A DNA stretch of 64,000 nt from Puerhibacterium puerhi (GCF_009846865.1 NZ_WUWN01000016.1:17903-81902), one strand, 5' to 3'. Counted from the stretch's first letter, positions 32,585 to 39,943 are shown. The notes: a model not told the origin generated them from the sequence alone. Numbers and translations are program-made.

Positions 32585-32831
32585 CGGAAGCGTCCCGGAG
32601 TTCCGGGCTGTCGTTGAGTGCACTTACGACCCGTGCACCTACTGCCATCGGCCGCGTCAACGTTATGCGGCGGATCATCCAAGCGGGCCCTTCGCCACCG
32701 CCGAGCAGGCGCGAGAGCATGGCGAGGGGATCGCGCACAAGGTCTACGGATTCAGCGTGCACCGCGTGCTGATTGAGGCGCGCCAGGTGACACCGTGGGA
32801 GACGGTCAGCGTCGAGGTGGAGGCCGGGTGA
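32577..32831 (+). CDS. Small Cys-containing phage protein
   Basis: 84 aa from GTG 32577, which has GGAGGA 6 nt upstream; the ATG at 32571 directly abuts that sequence and is a poor start. CTYDPCTYCH near the N-terminus may bind metal. The rest is alpha/beta. Overlaps the Lsr2-like gene by 8 bp. Unknown. Confidence 0.65.
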   Translation: MADGSVPEFRAVVECTYDPCTYCHRPRQRYAADHPSGPFATAEQAREHGEGIAHKVYGFSVHRVLIEARQVTPWETVSVEVEAG

Positions 32832-33091
32832 CGACGGAGGCGCAGCCGCTCGTGACCACGGACGCCTTCCAGAGCGTCCCCGATGACTGGCAGGCGCCCG
32901 CGCAGACGCGCAAGGGCGCCGGCTCAGGCAACAAGGCGCCCGCCCGGCGCAAGCGCTATGACGTGCTGAGCCGGGAGACAGGGCGCCTCATGTTCAGCAC
33001 AGACTCCGAGCTCGTGGCCCAGGCACCCCTTCCGGGTGAGGTGGTGTGGGACCGCGTGACGGGGCGTGCCTACTATGGCCCAACTGTGTAG
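32828..33091 (+). CDS. Hypothetical phage protein
   Basis: 87 aa, GTG overlapping the previous stop (GTGA). The basic middle region (GNKAPARRKRYDVL) and a C-terminal PGEVVWDRVTGRAYYGP are the only notable features. No family. Confidence 0.6.
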   Translation: MTTEAQPLVTTDAFQSVPDDWQAPAQTRKGAGSGNKAPARRKRYDVLSRETGRLMFSTDSELVAQAPLPGEVVWDRVTGRAYYGPTV

Positions 33092-33113
33092 CCTTGCCGG
33101 GAGGTGTGAAGGT

Positions 33114-33278
33114 GTGAAGTACCTCATCAAGATTGACGACCACGACGTGGAGGAGACTCCTAGCGTCCCGTGGACCGCGAACATCTACTACGACGGTGAC
33201 CCCACGCCCATCTCGGTGGGCTTCGGGAACAGCCCTGGCAGCGCTGTGCGTGACGCGATGCGCGAGGTGGACTGGTGA
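33114..33278 (+). CDS. Small hypothetical phage protein
   Basis: 54 aa from GTG 33114 (GGGAGG 8 nt upstream). Compact beta protein (KYLIKIDDHDVEE, ANIYYDGDP) with a C-terminal helix. No family recognised. Confidence 0.6.
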   Translation: MKYLIKIDDHDVEETPSVPWTANIYYDGDPTPISVGFGNSPGSAVRDAMREVDW

Positions 33279-33487
33279 GCCGCAAGGACCCCCGCGCCGG
33301 CCTGACCGGCGACGAACGGCGCTGGTGCGTGCCCTACACGGTGAAGGGCGCACACCGAGGCTTCGGCACCCTGACGATCCGAGCCGCTGACGCGGCAGAC
33401 GCACTGAGGCGCGCTGAGCTGTGGCACGCGGAGTTACCCAAGCGGACGACCCGAGCCGTCGTCTACGGCGTACCTGTGGAGGCTTGA
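33275..33487 (+). CDS. Small basic hypothetical phage protein
   Basis: 70 aa, GTG overlapping the previous stop. A strand-helix pattern (GFGTLTIRAADAADALRRAELW). The C-terminus VPVEA is encoded by an element copy, whose TTGAC supplies the stop codon. Confidence 0.6.
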   Translation: MSRKDPRAGLTGDERRWCVPYTVKGAHRGFGTLTIRAADAADALRRAELWHAELPKRTTRAVVYGVPVEA

Positions 33488-33489
33488 CA
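33474..33489 (+). repeat. Copy of the recurring element (CTGTGGAGGCTTGACA)
   Basis: 15 of 16 consensus positions. It overlaps the end of one gene and ends one base before the ATG of the next (33,491). Confidence 0.7.
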
Positions 33490-33490
33490 C

Positions 33491-33865
33491 ATGACGTTCA
33501 AGGCTGGCGACACCGTGCGTTGGCGCGGGCATGGCGAGTACCGACCCTTCGGCGACGTGTTCGTCCTCCTGGACAAGGCGCCCGCCGTGCGGCGCTTCCT
33601 GACGCACAACGCGGCGCGGTGCGAGACGCCGGAGGGCACGGAGATTGGAAGCCACTTCGAGCGCAAGTGCGCCTCGTGGCACTGGCGCAACGGCTCGCAC
33701 CGCCTCGGTGGCGGGCAGGGGCAGGCGTGGTGGCTCCAGGACGCGCACACGGGCGCCGTGTCGCCTGACTACGTGGCACGGGAGTCCGAGCTGGAGCCGA
33801 TGCTCACGTGGCAGGACACGGCGGCCATCAACCAGCTCTTCGATGACGAGAGGGAGGCGGCATGA
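33491..33865 (+). CDS. Hypothetical phage protein
   Basis: 124 aa, ATG. SH3-like beginning (FKAGDTVRWRGHGEYRPFGD) as in small beta-barrel adaptor proteins, then an Arg/Trp/His-rich middle (HFERKCASWHWRNGSHRLGGG) and an acidic helical end. Unknown function. Confidence 0.65.
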   Translation: MTFKAGDTVRWRGHGEYRPFGDVFVLLDKAPAVRRFLTHNAARCETPEGTEIGSHFERKCASWHWRNGSHRLGGGQGQAWWLQDAHTGAVSPDYVARESELEPMLTWQDTAAINQLFDDEREAA

Positions 33866-34005
33866 GTCGCATGGCTGAGCTGGCGATGGTCTGCGAGGGC
33901 TACGGCATCGACCCGCGCCGGCCTGACGCGCTGACGCTGGCGACGTTCGCCGCTGACGTCGAGGACGACCTGCACCGGCTCCCGGTGCGCGAGGGGGAGA
34001 AGTGA
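33862..34005 (+). CDS. Small hypothetical phage protein (47 aa)
   Basis: ATG overlapping the previous stop (ATGA), GGGAGG upstream. MSRMAELAMVCEGYGIDPRR then an acidic helix; ends REGEK. Tight overlap with both neighbours is the main support. Confidence 0.6.
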   Translation: MSRMAELAMVCEGYGIDPRRPDALTLATFAADVEDDLHRLPVREGEK

Positions 34006-34177
34006 ATCGAGAGGCACTGATCACGGAGCTGAACACGACGCTCGTCGAGATGGGGAGCAACCGCTCCCGGAGTGGGAGACGGACCTATGGACCGACAAGT
34101 TCCTCTACGGCGTGAGCCGCGTCGTGCTGGCCGTGGCCGAGGCGCGAGACGCGGGGATTCACCTCGCGGCGGCCTGA
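34002..34177 (+). pseudogene. Frameshifted small phage gene
   Basis: GTG at 34002 overlaps the previous stop and opens MNREALITELNTTLVEM, after which the frame becomes meaningless. The -1 frame from about 34,052 reads GEQPLPEWETDLWTDKFLYG, then VSRVVLAVAEARDAGIHLAAA, and stops at 34,177. The second part has no start codon of its own. One base too many in the GGGG at 34,052..34,055, or a -1 slip there, would restore a 58-residue protein. Confidence 0.6.
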
Positions 34178-34188
34178 CGCGAGAGGCC

Positions 34189-34263
34189 ATGCATGACGGC
34201 TGGTGCTCGGTCGCCGGCTGCACCAACCCTGACGTCTGGCACGAGCACAAGGAGAAGCGATGA
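34189..34263 (+). CDS. Zinc-finger-like microprotein (24 aa)
   Basis: ATG 34189, overlapping the next ATG (CGATGA). Contains C-x4-C and H-x-H (WCSVAGCTNPDVWHEHKEKR), spaced like a minimal metal-binding site. Support is the motif plus perfect operon packing; it could still be chance. Confidence 0.45.
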   Translation: MHDGWCSVAGCTNPDVWHEHKEKR

Positions 34264-34541
34264 GCGAGCTTGACGCAATCCCCACGGAGGAGACGGTCCC
34301 CGTGGTCCTGGCGGTCCCGAACGGCCTGGAGCGTGACGGAGAGCCCCTCTACGTCCAGCGCGTGTTCGAGGTGACCACCACGACGCTCCTGGCGGTGCAG
34401 GCGCTCTTGGAGAACGGGATCACCGATGACGTCGGGATCAAGGTAGCGATGACCGCGATGGACATTGCCGGCTGTGGCGTGGAGCCGGGGCTGGCAGAGC
34501 AGATCGCTGCGCACCTGGCGGAGAAGGGGAGACTGGCATGA
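34260..34541 (+). CDS. Hypothetical phage protein
   Basis: 93 aa, ATG. The N-terminal half is acidic and beta-like (VPVVLAVPNGLERDGEP), the C-terminal half is two helices (LLAVQALLENGITDDVGI; AEQIAAHLAEKG). Unknown. Confidence 0.6.
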   Translation: MSELDAIPTEETVPVVLAVPNGLERDGEPLYVQRVFEVTTTTLLAVQALLENGITDDVGIKVAMTAMDIAGCGVEPGLAEQIAAHLAEKGRLA

Positions 34542-34903
34542 CGAGCGCCGCCCCCGAGGTGGAGTGGCGCATCGAGGGCACCTGGCTCGTGGAGGTCGCC
34601 AACGAGCACACGTGCGGCACTGGCCCGCATGGGCACTACGGCGCCCACGAGCCCGGCTGTGGCCTGGTGCCGATCCAAGACCTGTCGCAGCTCGACGGCT
34701 TCGCTGAGTTGCTGGAACGGGCGCGGGCGGATGGCGCCCGAGGGGCGCTGCTGAGTGCGAGGGCTGGACTGGAGCGGGCGATGCTCGGCACCACGGACGG
34801 CGACCTCATCTCCCCCGACAGCGACGTGCCCGCGGGCGAGATGTACCGTCTGGCCGCCGAGCACATCGCCTCCCGCGCTGAGGCGGTGGCCGAGGGGCTA
34901 TGA
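34538..34903 (+). CDS. Hypothetical phage protein with His/Cys cluster
   Basis: 121 aa, ATG overlapping previous stop. HTCGTGPHGHYGAHEPGCG near residues 24-42 could bind a metal. The rest is helical and acidic. Unknown. Confidence 0.6.
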   Translation: MTSAAPEVEWRIEGTWLVEVANEHTCGTGPHGHYGAHEPGCGLVPIQDLSQLDGFAELLERARADGARGALLSARAGLERAMLGTTDGDLISPDSDVPAGEMYRLAAEHIASRAEAVAEGL

Positions 34904-35004
34904 CTGACGTGGAGGCTCGCGCTCGTGAGCTCTACGCCTACTTCGCTGGCAAGATCGCCATTGAGGTGCTGGTGAGCGCAATCGAGCGCGGCCAGATCAA
35001 GTGA
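34900..35004 (+). CDS. Small helical phage protein (34 aa)
   Basis: ATG overlapping the previous stop (CTATGA). One amphipathic helix (EARARELYAYFAGKIAIEVL). Support is the overlap and codon usage. Confidence 0.5.
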   Translation: MTDVEARARELYAYFAGKIAIEVLVSAIERGQIK

Positions 35005-35049
35005 CGCTTCACCCGTGCCCGCCGGCGCTGACTCGCGTACCGTGCGGGC

Positions 35050-35238
35050 ATGGTCATTCACCGCATCGAGGACGACCGGCCCGATGACCGGAGGCGCGAC
35101 GTCGTCAACCGGCTGCCGCACGACCGCCGCGGGTGGCCCCTGTGGGCCAAGCTCACGGTGACATTCGTCGTCGGCGTGACGGCCATCGTCCTGTTCATGG
35201 GCTGGGTCTCCCAGCTCAACGTGCAGTCGCCGTACTGA
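35050..35238 (+). CDS. Small single-pass membrane protein
   Basis: 62 aa. Basic/acidic N-terminal 30 residues, then one membrane helix (AKLTVTFVVGVTAIVLFMGW) and a short tail. No ribosome binding site; TACCGT lies 6 nt upstream of the ATG, so a leaderless transcript is likely. Unknown role. Confidence 0.65.
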   Translation: MVIHRIEDDRPDDRRRDVVNRLPHDRRGWPLWAKLTVTFVVGVTAIVLFMGWVSQLNVQSPY

Positions 35239-35280
35239 CCGGCGCCAGGGTGAAGTCTCTGGCGCCTTGTCGCGGTGTAG

Positions 35281-35320
35281 GTGTGGAGCCTTGACACGCA
35301 ACATCAACATCGCCTAGACA
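35281..35320 (+). promoter_or_regulatory. Element copy plus promoter TTGACA-18-TAGACA
   Basis: GTGTGGAGCCTTGACA (35,281..35,296), a perfect consensus copy. TTGACA is followed after 18 bp by TAGACA (35,315..35,320). This is the one clearly intergenic copy in the right arm and has the same spacing and spacer motif (CAACATCG) as the leftward promoter at 299..328. Confidence 0.65.
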
Positions 35321-35354
35321 TGACCCGGCAGGCGTCGGGAGAGAGGGACTGACC

Positions 35355-35384
35355 ATGAACCTGACCACCCCGCGGAGGCGCTAG
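35355..35384 (+). CDS. Possible 9-codon leader peptide (MNLTTPRRR)
   Basis: ATG 35355 with GAGAGGGA upstream; stop TAG directly abuts the GTG of the next gene. Its codons contain that gene's ribosome binding site (GGAGG), so translation would be coupled. Very short, so it may be fortuitous. Confidence 0.3.
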   Translation: MNLTTPRRR

Positions 35385-35630
35385 GTGAGCCGAGAGAAGA
35401 CGTGGTTCGACCTGCGGCTGGAGTTCGAGTCGCGAGTGCGCGGTGATGCCCGAGAGGCGGAGATGCGCTCGCGCTTCAAGGCCGTGGACAAGACCGTGAA
35501 CCCGCCCAAGCCTCACGACAGCGTGGACCTCGGCCCCCGATGCGAGTGGAGCGACCTCCACAAGAGCTCTTGCTGGCACTGCAAGGGCATCGACGACAAC
35601 GACTTTCCCATCGCCGAGGAGGCGGTCTAG
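35385..35630 (+). CDS. Hypothetical phage protein with C-terminal Cys pair
   Basis: 81 aa from GTG (GGAGG 6 nt upstream). Charged helical N-terminus; C-terminal RCEWSDLHKSSCWHCKGIDD has Cys/His that may bind zinc. Unknown. Confidence 0.6.
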   Translation: MSREKTWFDLRLEFESRVRGDAREAEMRSRFKAVDKTVNPPKPHDSVDLGPRCEWSDLHKSSCWHCKGIDDNDFPIAEEAV

Positions 35631-36137
35631 ATGAAGACCAAGGCCCCCGTTTCTGCTGTCGAGTTCCCGGTGAGCGACCTTCCCGACGCGACCATCGACA
35701 CCGGGAACAGCTACAGCCAGACCAAGATCGTGCGCTTCCGTTCCATCACGCCGGCGCAGAGGGCGGAGACGCGAGAGGCGGCCATCAAGGCTGCTGAGCG
35801 CCACTACCAACTCGCGGAGGACCACATCGCCGCCGCCCTGTGGCTCCGGTACGACTACGAGCCCAAGCCCGAACCTCACTGGGAGGAGCGCGTCGAGAAC
35901 CTCGCCATCACACTGGTGAAGCCGGAGCCGCACCTGAGCACCGATGACTTCCATCAGGCCTCTATCAACTTCGAGCGCGAGTGGGGCGCCTGGCCGAATG
36001 ACCTCGCGTACTTCGGTCGCGACCCCTTCTGGAACATCGAGCACGGCAAGGTGCACTACCGCCACCACTTCGGCGGCAAGAAGGTGACGCGCGTGCTCGT
36101 GGACGCCGAGGGTAACTCCGTCGAGGACGAGGACTGA
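35631..36137 (+). CDS. Hypothetical phage protein
   Basis: 168 aa, ATG immediately after the previous stop. Helical centre (REAAIKAAERHYQLAEDHI), aromatic-rich C-terminal half (FEREWGAWPNDLAYFGRDPFW; KVHYRHHFGG). Unknown; intact and well packed in the operon. Confidence 0.65.
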   Translation: MKTKAPVSAVEFPVSDLPDATIDTGNSYSQTKIVRFRSITPAQRAETREAAIKAAERHYQLAEDHIAAALWLRYDYEPKPEPHWEERVENLAITLVKPEPHLSTDDFHQASINFEREWGAWPNDLAYFGRDPFWNIEHGKVHYRHHFGGKKVTRVLVDAEGNSVEDED

Positions 36138-36138
36138 C

Positions 36139-36436
36139 ATGGAGTTCATCAAGCTCACGTTCACCGAGGGTGGCGCCTTCTACGTCCGCCCCGAACTCAT
36201 CCACACCGTCGGCGAGGTGGTTCCCGAAGAGCCTCGCCCGATCTTCCCCGGCAAGGTCGAGAAGGCGCCCGAGCCGTACACCGTGATCGACGTCCACGGG
36301 CACCGCCGGTACGTCAAGGAGTCCGTGGACGTCGGTCCTGAGCCTCATCGACTCGTGGGCGCTGGCCGCGCTGGGCGAGTCCATCGACACCTTCAACGAG
36401 GGCGACATCACCACGCGAGTACGTGTGGAGCCTTGA
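36139..36436 (+). pseudogene. Frameshifted small phage gene
   Basis: ATG 36139 opens MEFIKLTFTEGGAFYVRPEL through to RRYVKESVDV. The same frame then becomes His/Ser/Arg-rich and overruns two following genes to 36,561. In the +1 frame from 36,335 the sequence reads VLSLIDSWALAALGESIDTF, then NEGDITTRVRVEP, and stops inside the next element copy, as neighbouring genes do. No start exists for the second part. One extra base near GTCGGTCC (36,331..36,338) would explain it. Confidence 0.6.
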
Positions 36437-36438
36437 CG
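36423..36438 (+). repeat. Copy of the recurring element (GTGTGGAGCCTTGACG)
   Basis: Perfect consensus. Encodes the VEP-stop end of the upstream (frameshifted) gene and runs into the GTG start at 36,438. Confidence 0.75.
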
Positions 36439-36554
36439 TGGAAGCCCTCGGGCTCCTGTTCATCGTCGGTCCCTTCGCCGCCGTGTGGCTCTGGGCGAAG
36501 GCAGCACAGCACATCGACCGGCGCCGAGAGCGCCGATGGGAGGACAGCGCATGA
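36438..36554 (+). CDS. Single-pass membrane microprotein (38 aa)
   Basis: GTG 36438 to TGA overlapping the next ATG (GCATGA). One hydrophobic helix (LGLLFIVGPFAAVWLWAKAA) followed by a strongly basic tail (RRRERRWEDSA). GGAG lies 8 nt upstream within the element. The topology resembles small phage membrane proteins; function unknown. Confidence 0.6.
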   Translation: MEALGLLFIVGPFAAVWLWAKAAQHIDRRRERRWEDSA

Positions 36555-37870
36555 CCTTTGAGCTCCGCGGCAACCCCAACTACGCCGCGATGATCCACGA
36601 GTACGACCCGGCCAACGAGGTCGTGCTCCCGAACCGCGACCGCGTGGTCGGCTACAAGGTGCTCGGCTACCAGAGCATCGTCCAGAAGGGTGCGTATCAG
36701 GCGGGTGAGCTGGTCGTCGTGTTCGGCGCCGGTACCCAGGTGTCCGAGGACTACGCCTGGTACAACGACCTGTACCGCCACGAGCACCTCAACGGGAGGC
36801 CGGGAGCCAAGGGCTACCTGGAGGACAACCGCCGGGTGAAGGCGATCAAGTTCGGCGGACACCGCTCCGACGCTCTGGTGATGCCACTGGCGTCGCTCGC
36901 ATGGTTCGCTCCGAAGGGCGGCCTGCCTGAGCTCGTGGAGAACGCCAAGCCCGGCCTCGCCTTCGACCATGTGAACGGCGAGGAGATCAGCCGGAAGTAC
37001 CTGCTGCCGGTCAAGCGCGACGGGCGTTCGCTTGCCACGAAGCAGGGTCAGAAGCGTGTGCGCGTGACCACGGAGATGTTCCCCGAGCACTTCGACACGC
37101 CCAACGGCTTCCGCGTGGGCGACACGCTGTTCCAGCCCGGAGACCACGTGGTGGTTACTCAGAAGCTCCACGGCACCAGCGTCCGCCTCGGGCGCGTGCC
37201 GGTGCTGCGGGATCTCAAGTGGTACGAGCGCCTGGCCCAGCGCCTCGGGGTGAAGGTGCAGACGCACGAGCACGGCGTCGTCGTGGGCTCGCGCCGGGTC
37301 ACCAAGTCGATCAACGGTGAGGCCGAGGCCGGCAAGCAGCACTTCTACGCCGACGACCTGTGGACCGAGGTCACGCGCCCGATGCACGCCCTCATCCCCG
37401 AGGGCTTCCTGGTCTTCGCCGAGATCGTCGGCTGGACGCCGGACGGTGCGCCGATCCAGAAGGACTACACCTACGACGTCCCGCGCGGTGAGGCGCACGT
37501 CTACGTCTACCGCGTGGCGACGATCAACGGTGAGGGCGACGTCGTGGACCTGCCCTGGCGCGCCGTGGAGCGCTTCTGCGAGGCCCGCGGGTGGAAGCAC
37601 GTGCCGGTCCTCACCTCCGGCTATTGGCACGACAGCCGCCCCGAGATCGACGTCCTGATGGACGAGCGCTACGCAGACATGGGGCTCCCGGCGATCCCGC
37701 TGTCGGACCCGAAGCTGCCGGACGAGGGAGTAGTCGTCCGCGCGGACACGGGCTTCACGCCGACCGTGGCGAAGTACAAGTCGCCGGCGTTCCTGCGGCA
37801 CGAGGACGTCGTACTGGACCAGGGCGAGGCGGACGTCGAGTCCGTCGAGGACGTGGAGGTGGCCGCGTGA
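36551..37870 (+). CDS. RNA ligase, DraRnl (Rnl5)-like with N-terminal OB domain
   Basis: 439 aa from ATG 36551. Residues 25-120 look like the N-terminal OB fold of Deinococcus Rnl (VVGYKVLGYQSIVQKGAYQA). The nucleotidyltransferase motifs follow: motif I KLHGTS with adenylylated Lys205, motif IIIa/III FLVFAEIVGW, motif IV DEGVVVRAD and motif V VAKYKSPAFL. Rnl5-type enzymes seal RNA nicks, preferring a 3'-OH/5'-phosphate duplex. With the kinase/phosphatase at 38,501 it makes a full RNA-repair pathway, as in phages that reverse anticodon-nuclease damage. Confidence 0.88.
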   Translation: MTFELRGNPNYAAMIHEYDPANEVVLPNRDRVVGYKVLGYQSIVQKGAYQAGELVVVFGAGTQVSEDYAWYNDLYRHEHLNGRPGAKGYLEDNRRVKAIKFGGHRSDALVMPLASLAWFAPKGGLPELVENAKPGLAFDHVNGEEISRKYLLPVKRDGRSLATKQGQKRVRVTTEMFPEHFDTPNGFRVGDTLFQPGDHVVVTQKLHGTSVRLGRVPVLRDLKWYERLAQRLGVKVQTHEHGVVVGSRRVTKSINGEAEAGKQHFYADDLWTEVTRPMHALIPEGFLVFAEIVGWTPDGAPIQKDYTYDVPRGEAHVYVYRVATINGEGDVVDLPWRAVERFCEARGWKHVPVLTSGYWHDSRPEIDVLMDERYADMGLPAIPLSDPKLPDEGVVVRADTGFTPTVAKYKSPAFLRHEDVVLDQGEADVESVEDVEVAA

Positions 37871-38307
37871 GCGAGCATCGCTACTTCCAGTCCAACATCA
37901 CGCGGACGATATACCAGGACACCAGCGCGGTTGCCGGGCCCGAGTGGTTCGCGAGGAACCCCGACTTCACCGAGGTCCAGGTGGTTCCGGTGGACGCCAT
38001 CGTGATCCGCCGCGAGGAGCTGCCTGAGGTGAAGGCGCACTCCTCGATCCCGAACAGCGTCGAGGCCGGTGATGCCTTCCTCCGATTCGACGGCCTGAAC
38101 GATCCGCGCGAGCACGCCGAGTCGCGACTCCGGGACTGGGCTGCCATCGCGGCCCATCTCCGCGAGCACCCGCCCGTGGACGAGGCGCAGGTGAAGGCGG
38201 TGACGCAGGCGCTCTACGAGGCGACAGAGGACCCCTTCGACATCGACGTGCCAGACGTCGCCCGCCGGCTGGTGGAGCGCGGTGTCCGTGTGGGCGAGGG
38301 GGCGTAG
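37867..38307 (+). CDS. Hypothetical phage protein
   Basis: 146 aa, GTG overlapping the ligase stop. N-terminal half beta-rich (TEVQVVPVDAIVIRREELPE), C-terminal helical and acidic. Sits between the two RNA-repair enzymes, so it might assist them, but no motif supports that. Confidence 0.6.
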   Translation: MSEHRYFQSNITRTIYQDTSAVAGPEWFARNPDFTEVQVVPVDAIVIRREELPEVKAHSSIPNSVEAGDAFLRFDGLNDPREHAESRLRDWAAIAAHLREHPPVDEAQVKAVTQALYEATEDPFDIDVPDVARRLVERGVRVGEGA

Positions 38308-38504
38308 TGAGCCGGATCAAGGTGCGGCGCACGACGCGCCAGTGCCCCAACCGCTGCGGCGACGAGTATCACTGGGTCGCCCACTACGAGCATGACCGCT
38401 GGCGCCCTGAGCGCTGGCTCTGGACCGACAACCACCGAGTCGCGCTGGAGGGCGCCCTCACTCATCTGGTGCCCTCTCAACTAGCAGAAAGTGTGGAGCC
38501 TTGA
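38307..38504 (+). CDS. Small basic hypothetical phage protein
   Basis: 65 aa, GTG overlapping previous stop (TAGTG). CPNRCGDEYHWVAHYEH has a Cys/His cluster. Its last codons (VEP, stop) are formed by an element copy, whose TTG is also the start of the next gene. Confidence 0.6.
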   Translation: MSRIKVRRTTRQCPNRCGDEYHWVAHYEHDRWRPERWLWTDNHRVALEGALTHLVPSQLAESVEP

Positions 38505-38506
38505 CG
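38491..38506 (+). repeat. Copy of the recurring element (GTGTGGAGCCTTGACG)
   Basis: Perfect consensus. The TTGAC provides both the stop of the upstream gene (TGA) and the start (TTG) of the kinase/phosphatase gene. Confidence 0.75.
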
Positions 38507-39439
38507 ACACTAAAGGATCAGCTCGTCATCTGCCGCGGCTATCCCGCGAGCGGCAAGAGCACCAAGGCGCTGTCCTGGGTGGACTCGGCGCCCGAGGCCC
38601 GAGCCCGGGTCAACCGGGACGAGCTCCGCATGGCCCTGTACGGCAAGTACACGGGCCTGAGCAACGACCAGGAGCGCGCGGTCACGTTCGCCCAGGTGGC
38701 GTCCGTGACGGCACTCCTGCGGGCGGGGAAGAGCGTCGTCGTGGACGACACCAACCTGCGCGCCAAGAACGCTCGCGACTGGGTGGACATCGCCGAGCGC
38801 GAGGGTGCTCAGTGGGCCATCTGGGACTTCGAGACGCCCGTCGAGGAGTGCATCGACCGGGACCGACGCCGCTCGGCCCGAGGTGGGCGCTCGGTGGGGG
38901 AGAAGGTCATCCGGGACTTCGCCAAGCGCTACCCGCTGGGGCGCTGGCCGGAGATCAAGCCGACCCCGCGCCGGCACGACGACCCGCCGGCCAAGTACGA
39001 GCCGGACGAGAGCAAGCCCCCGGCGATCATCGTCGACCTCGACGGGACGCTGGCGCACAACGTCACCGGGCGCGAGTTCTTCGGCAAGGGCCTGGAGCGC
39101 GTCTACGAGGACGACGTCGACCCGAACGTCAACTTCGTCGTCAACGCGTTCTTCGGGGACGCGGAGGTCATCTTCATGTCTGGCCGCAACGAGTCGGCAA
39201 GGGACGAGACCGAGCGCTGGCTCACGGAGAAGGCCGACTGGTGGCCAGACGAGTACCGGCTCTTCATGCGGGCGGACGGCGACTACCGGCCCGACTTCAT
39301 CGTCAAGGCGGAGCTGTTCGACAAGCACGTCCGCCACGAGTTCAACGTCAAGCTCGCGCTCGACGACCGGGACCAGGTCGTCAACCTCTGGCGGGGAATG
39401 GGAATCCCCTGCTGGCAGGTCGCGCCGGGCGCTTTCTGA
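38501..39439 (+). CDS. Polynucleotide kinase / 3'-phosphatase (T4 Pnkp-like)
   Basis: 312 aa from TTG. N-terminal kinase: P-loop GYPASGKST (res 13-21), VNRDELR, VVDDTNL. C-terminal HAD-type phosphatase: VDLDGTLAH with Asp179/Asp181, FMSGRNESARDETERWL and a conserved ALDDRDQVV. It phosphorylates 5'-OH and removes 3'-phosphate or 2',3'-cyclic phosphate from cleaved RNA, preparing ends for the ligase at 36,551. Same domain order as T4 Pnkp. Confidence 0.9.
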   Translation: MTTLKDQLVICRGYPASGKSTKALSWVDSAPEARARVNRDELRMALYGKYTGLSNDQERAVTFAQVASVTALLRAGKSVVVDDTNLRAKNARDWVDIAEREGAQWAIWDFETPVEECIDRDRRRSARGGRSVGEKVIRDFAKRYPLGRWPEIKPTPRRHDDPPAKYEPDESKPPAIIVDLDGTLAHNVTGREFFGKGLERVYEDDVDPNVNFVVNAFFGDAEVIFMSGRNESARDETERWLTEKADWWPDEYRLFMRADGDYRPDFIVKAELFDKHVRHEFNVKLALDDRDQVVNLWRGMGIPCWQVAPGAF

Positions 39440-39448
39440 GGAGGGGCA

Positions 39449-39943
39449 ATGACCACTACCACGCTGAACGTCATCGACGTCTTCCCGCTGGGCGTAGGCG
39501 TCGCCATCCCGAAGCTCGACCCCGAGGCCAAGGAGAAGTGGCTCAAGGCGCTTCGCTCGGGTGAGTACGTGCAGGCCAAGAACAAGCTCAACGACGGTGC
39601 CGGTGGCTTCTGCTGCCTTGGGGTCCTCTGCGACATCTCGGGGCGAGGCGAGTTCCGCGCCACCTCGGGGCAGGACTACTTCACGTTCGTCGACAGCGAC
39701 GGCCACTCCGACTACAACATGCCCATCATCCTCGTGGAGCGATGGGCGTACGGCATCAGTGTCCTGTCGCAGTGGCAGGTGCCCATGCCCGTCGAGGTGG
39801 TGCAGCGCCGCCACGGGGATGAGGAGGTGCAGCGCCGCCTTCGGCTCGGGTTCCACGAAGGGGGCGTTGAGCTCAACGAGCTCAACGACACCTACGACCT
39901 CACCTTCGAGGAGATCGCCGACGTCATCGAAATCCACCTGTGA
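39449..39943 (+). CDS. Conserved phage protein (YCCLGVLCD family), copy 1
   Basis: 164 aa, ATG. Shares with the 40374 protein an N-terminal LDP-K-W--ALRSG-Y-QA, a Cys-rich core FCCLGVLCDI and the end LN-Y--TFEEIADVIE. I have seen this family in many phages of varied hosts, always of unknown function. Contains a direct repeat-like VQRRHGDEEVQRRLR. Flanked by an HNH gene. Confidence 0.75.
   Translation: MTTTTLNVIDVFPLGVGVAIPKLDPEAKEKWLKALRSGEYVQAKNKLNDGAGGFCCLGVLCDISGRGEFRATSGQDYFTFVDSDGHSDYNMPIILVERWAYGISVLSQWQVPMPVEVVQRRHGDEEVQRRLRLGFHEGGVELNELNDTYDLTFEEIADVIEIHL

Noticed and set aside
36335..36561. C-terminal extension of the 36139 gene to 36,561
   Set aside because: The extension is His/Ser/Arg-rich nonsense overlapping two better-supported genes; a frameshift explains the data.
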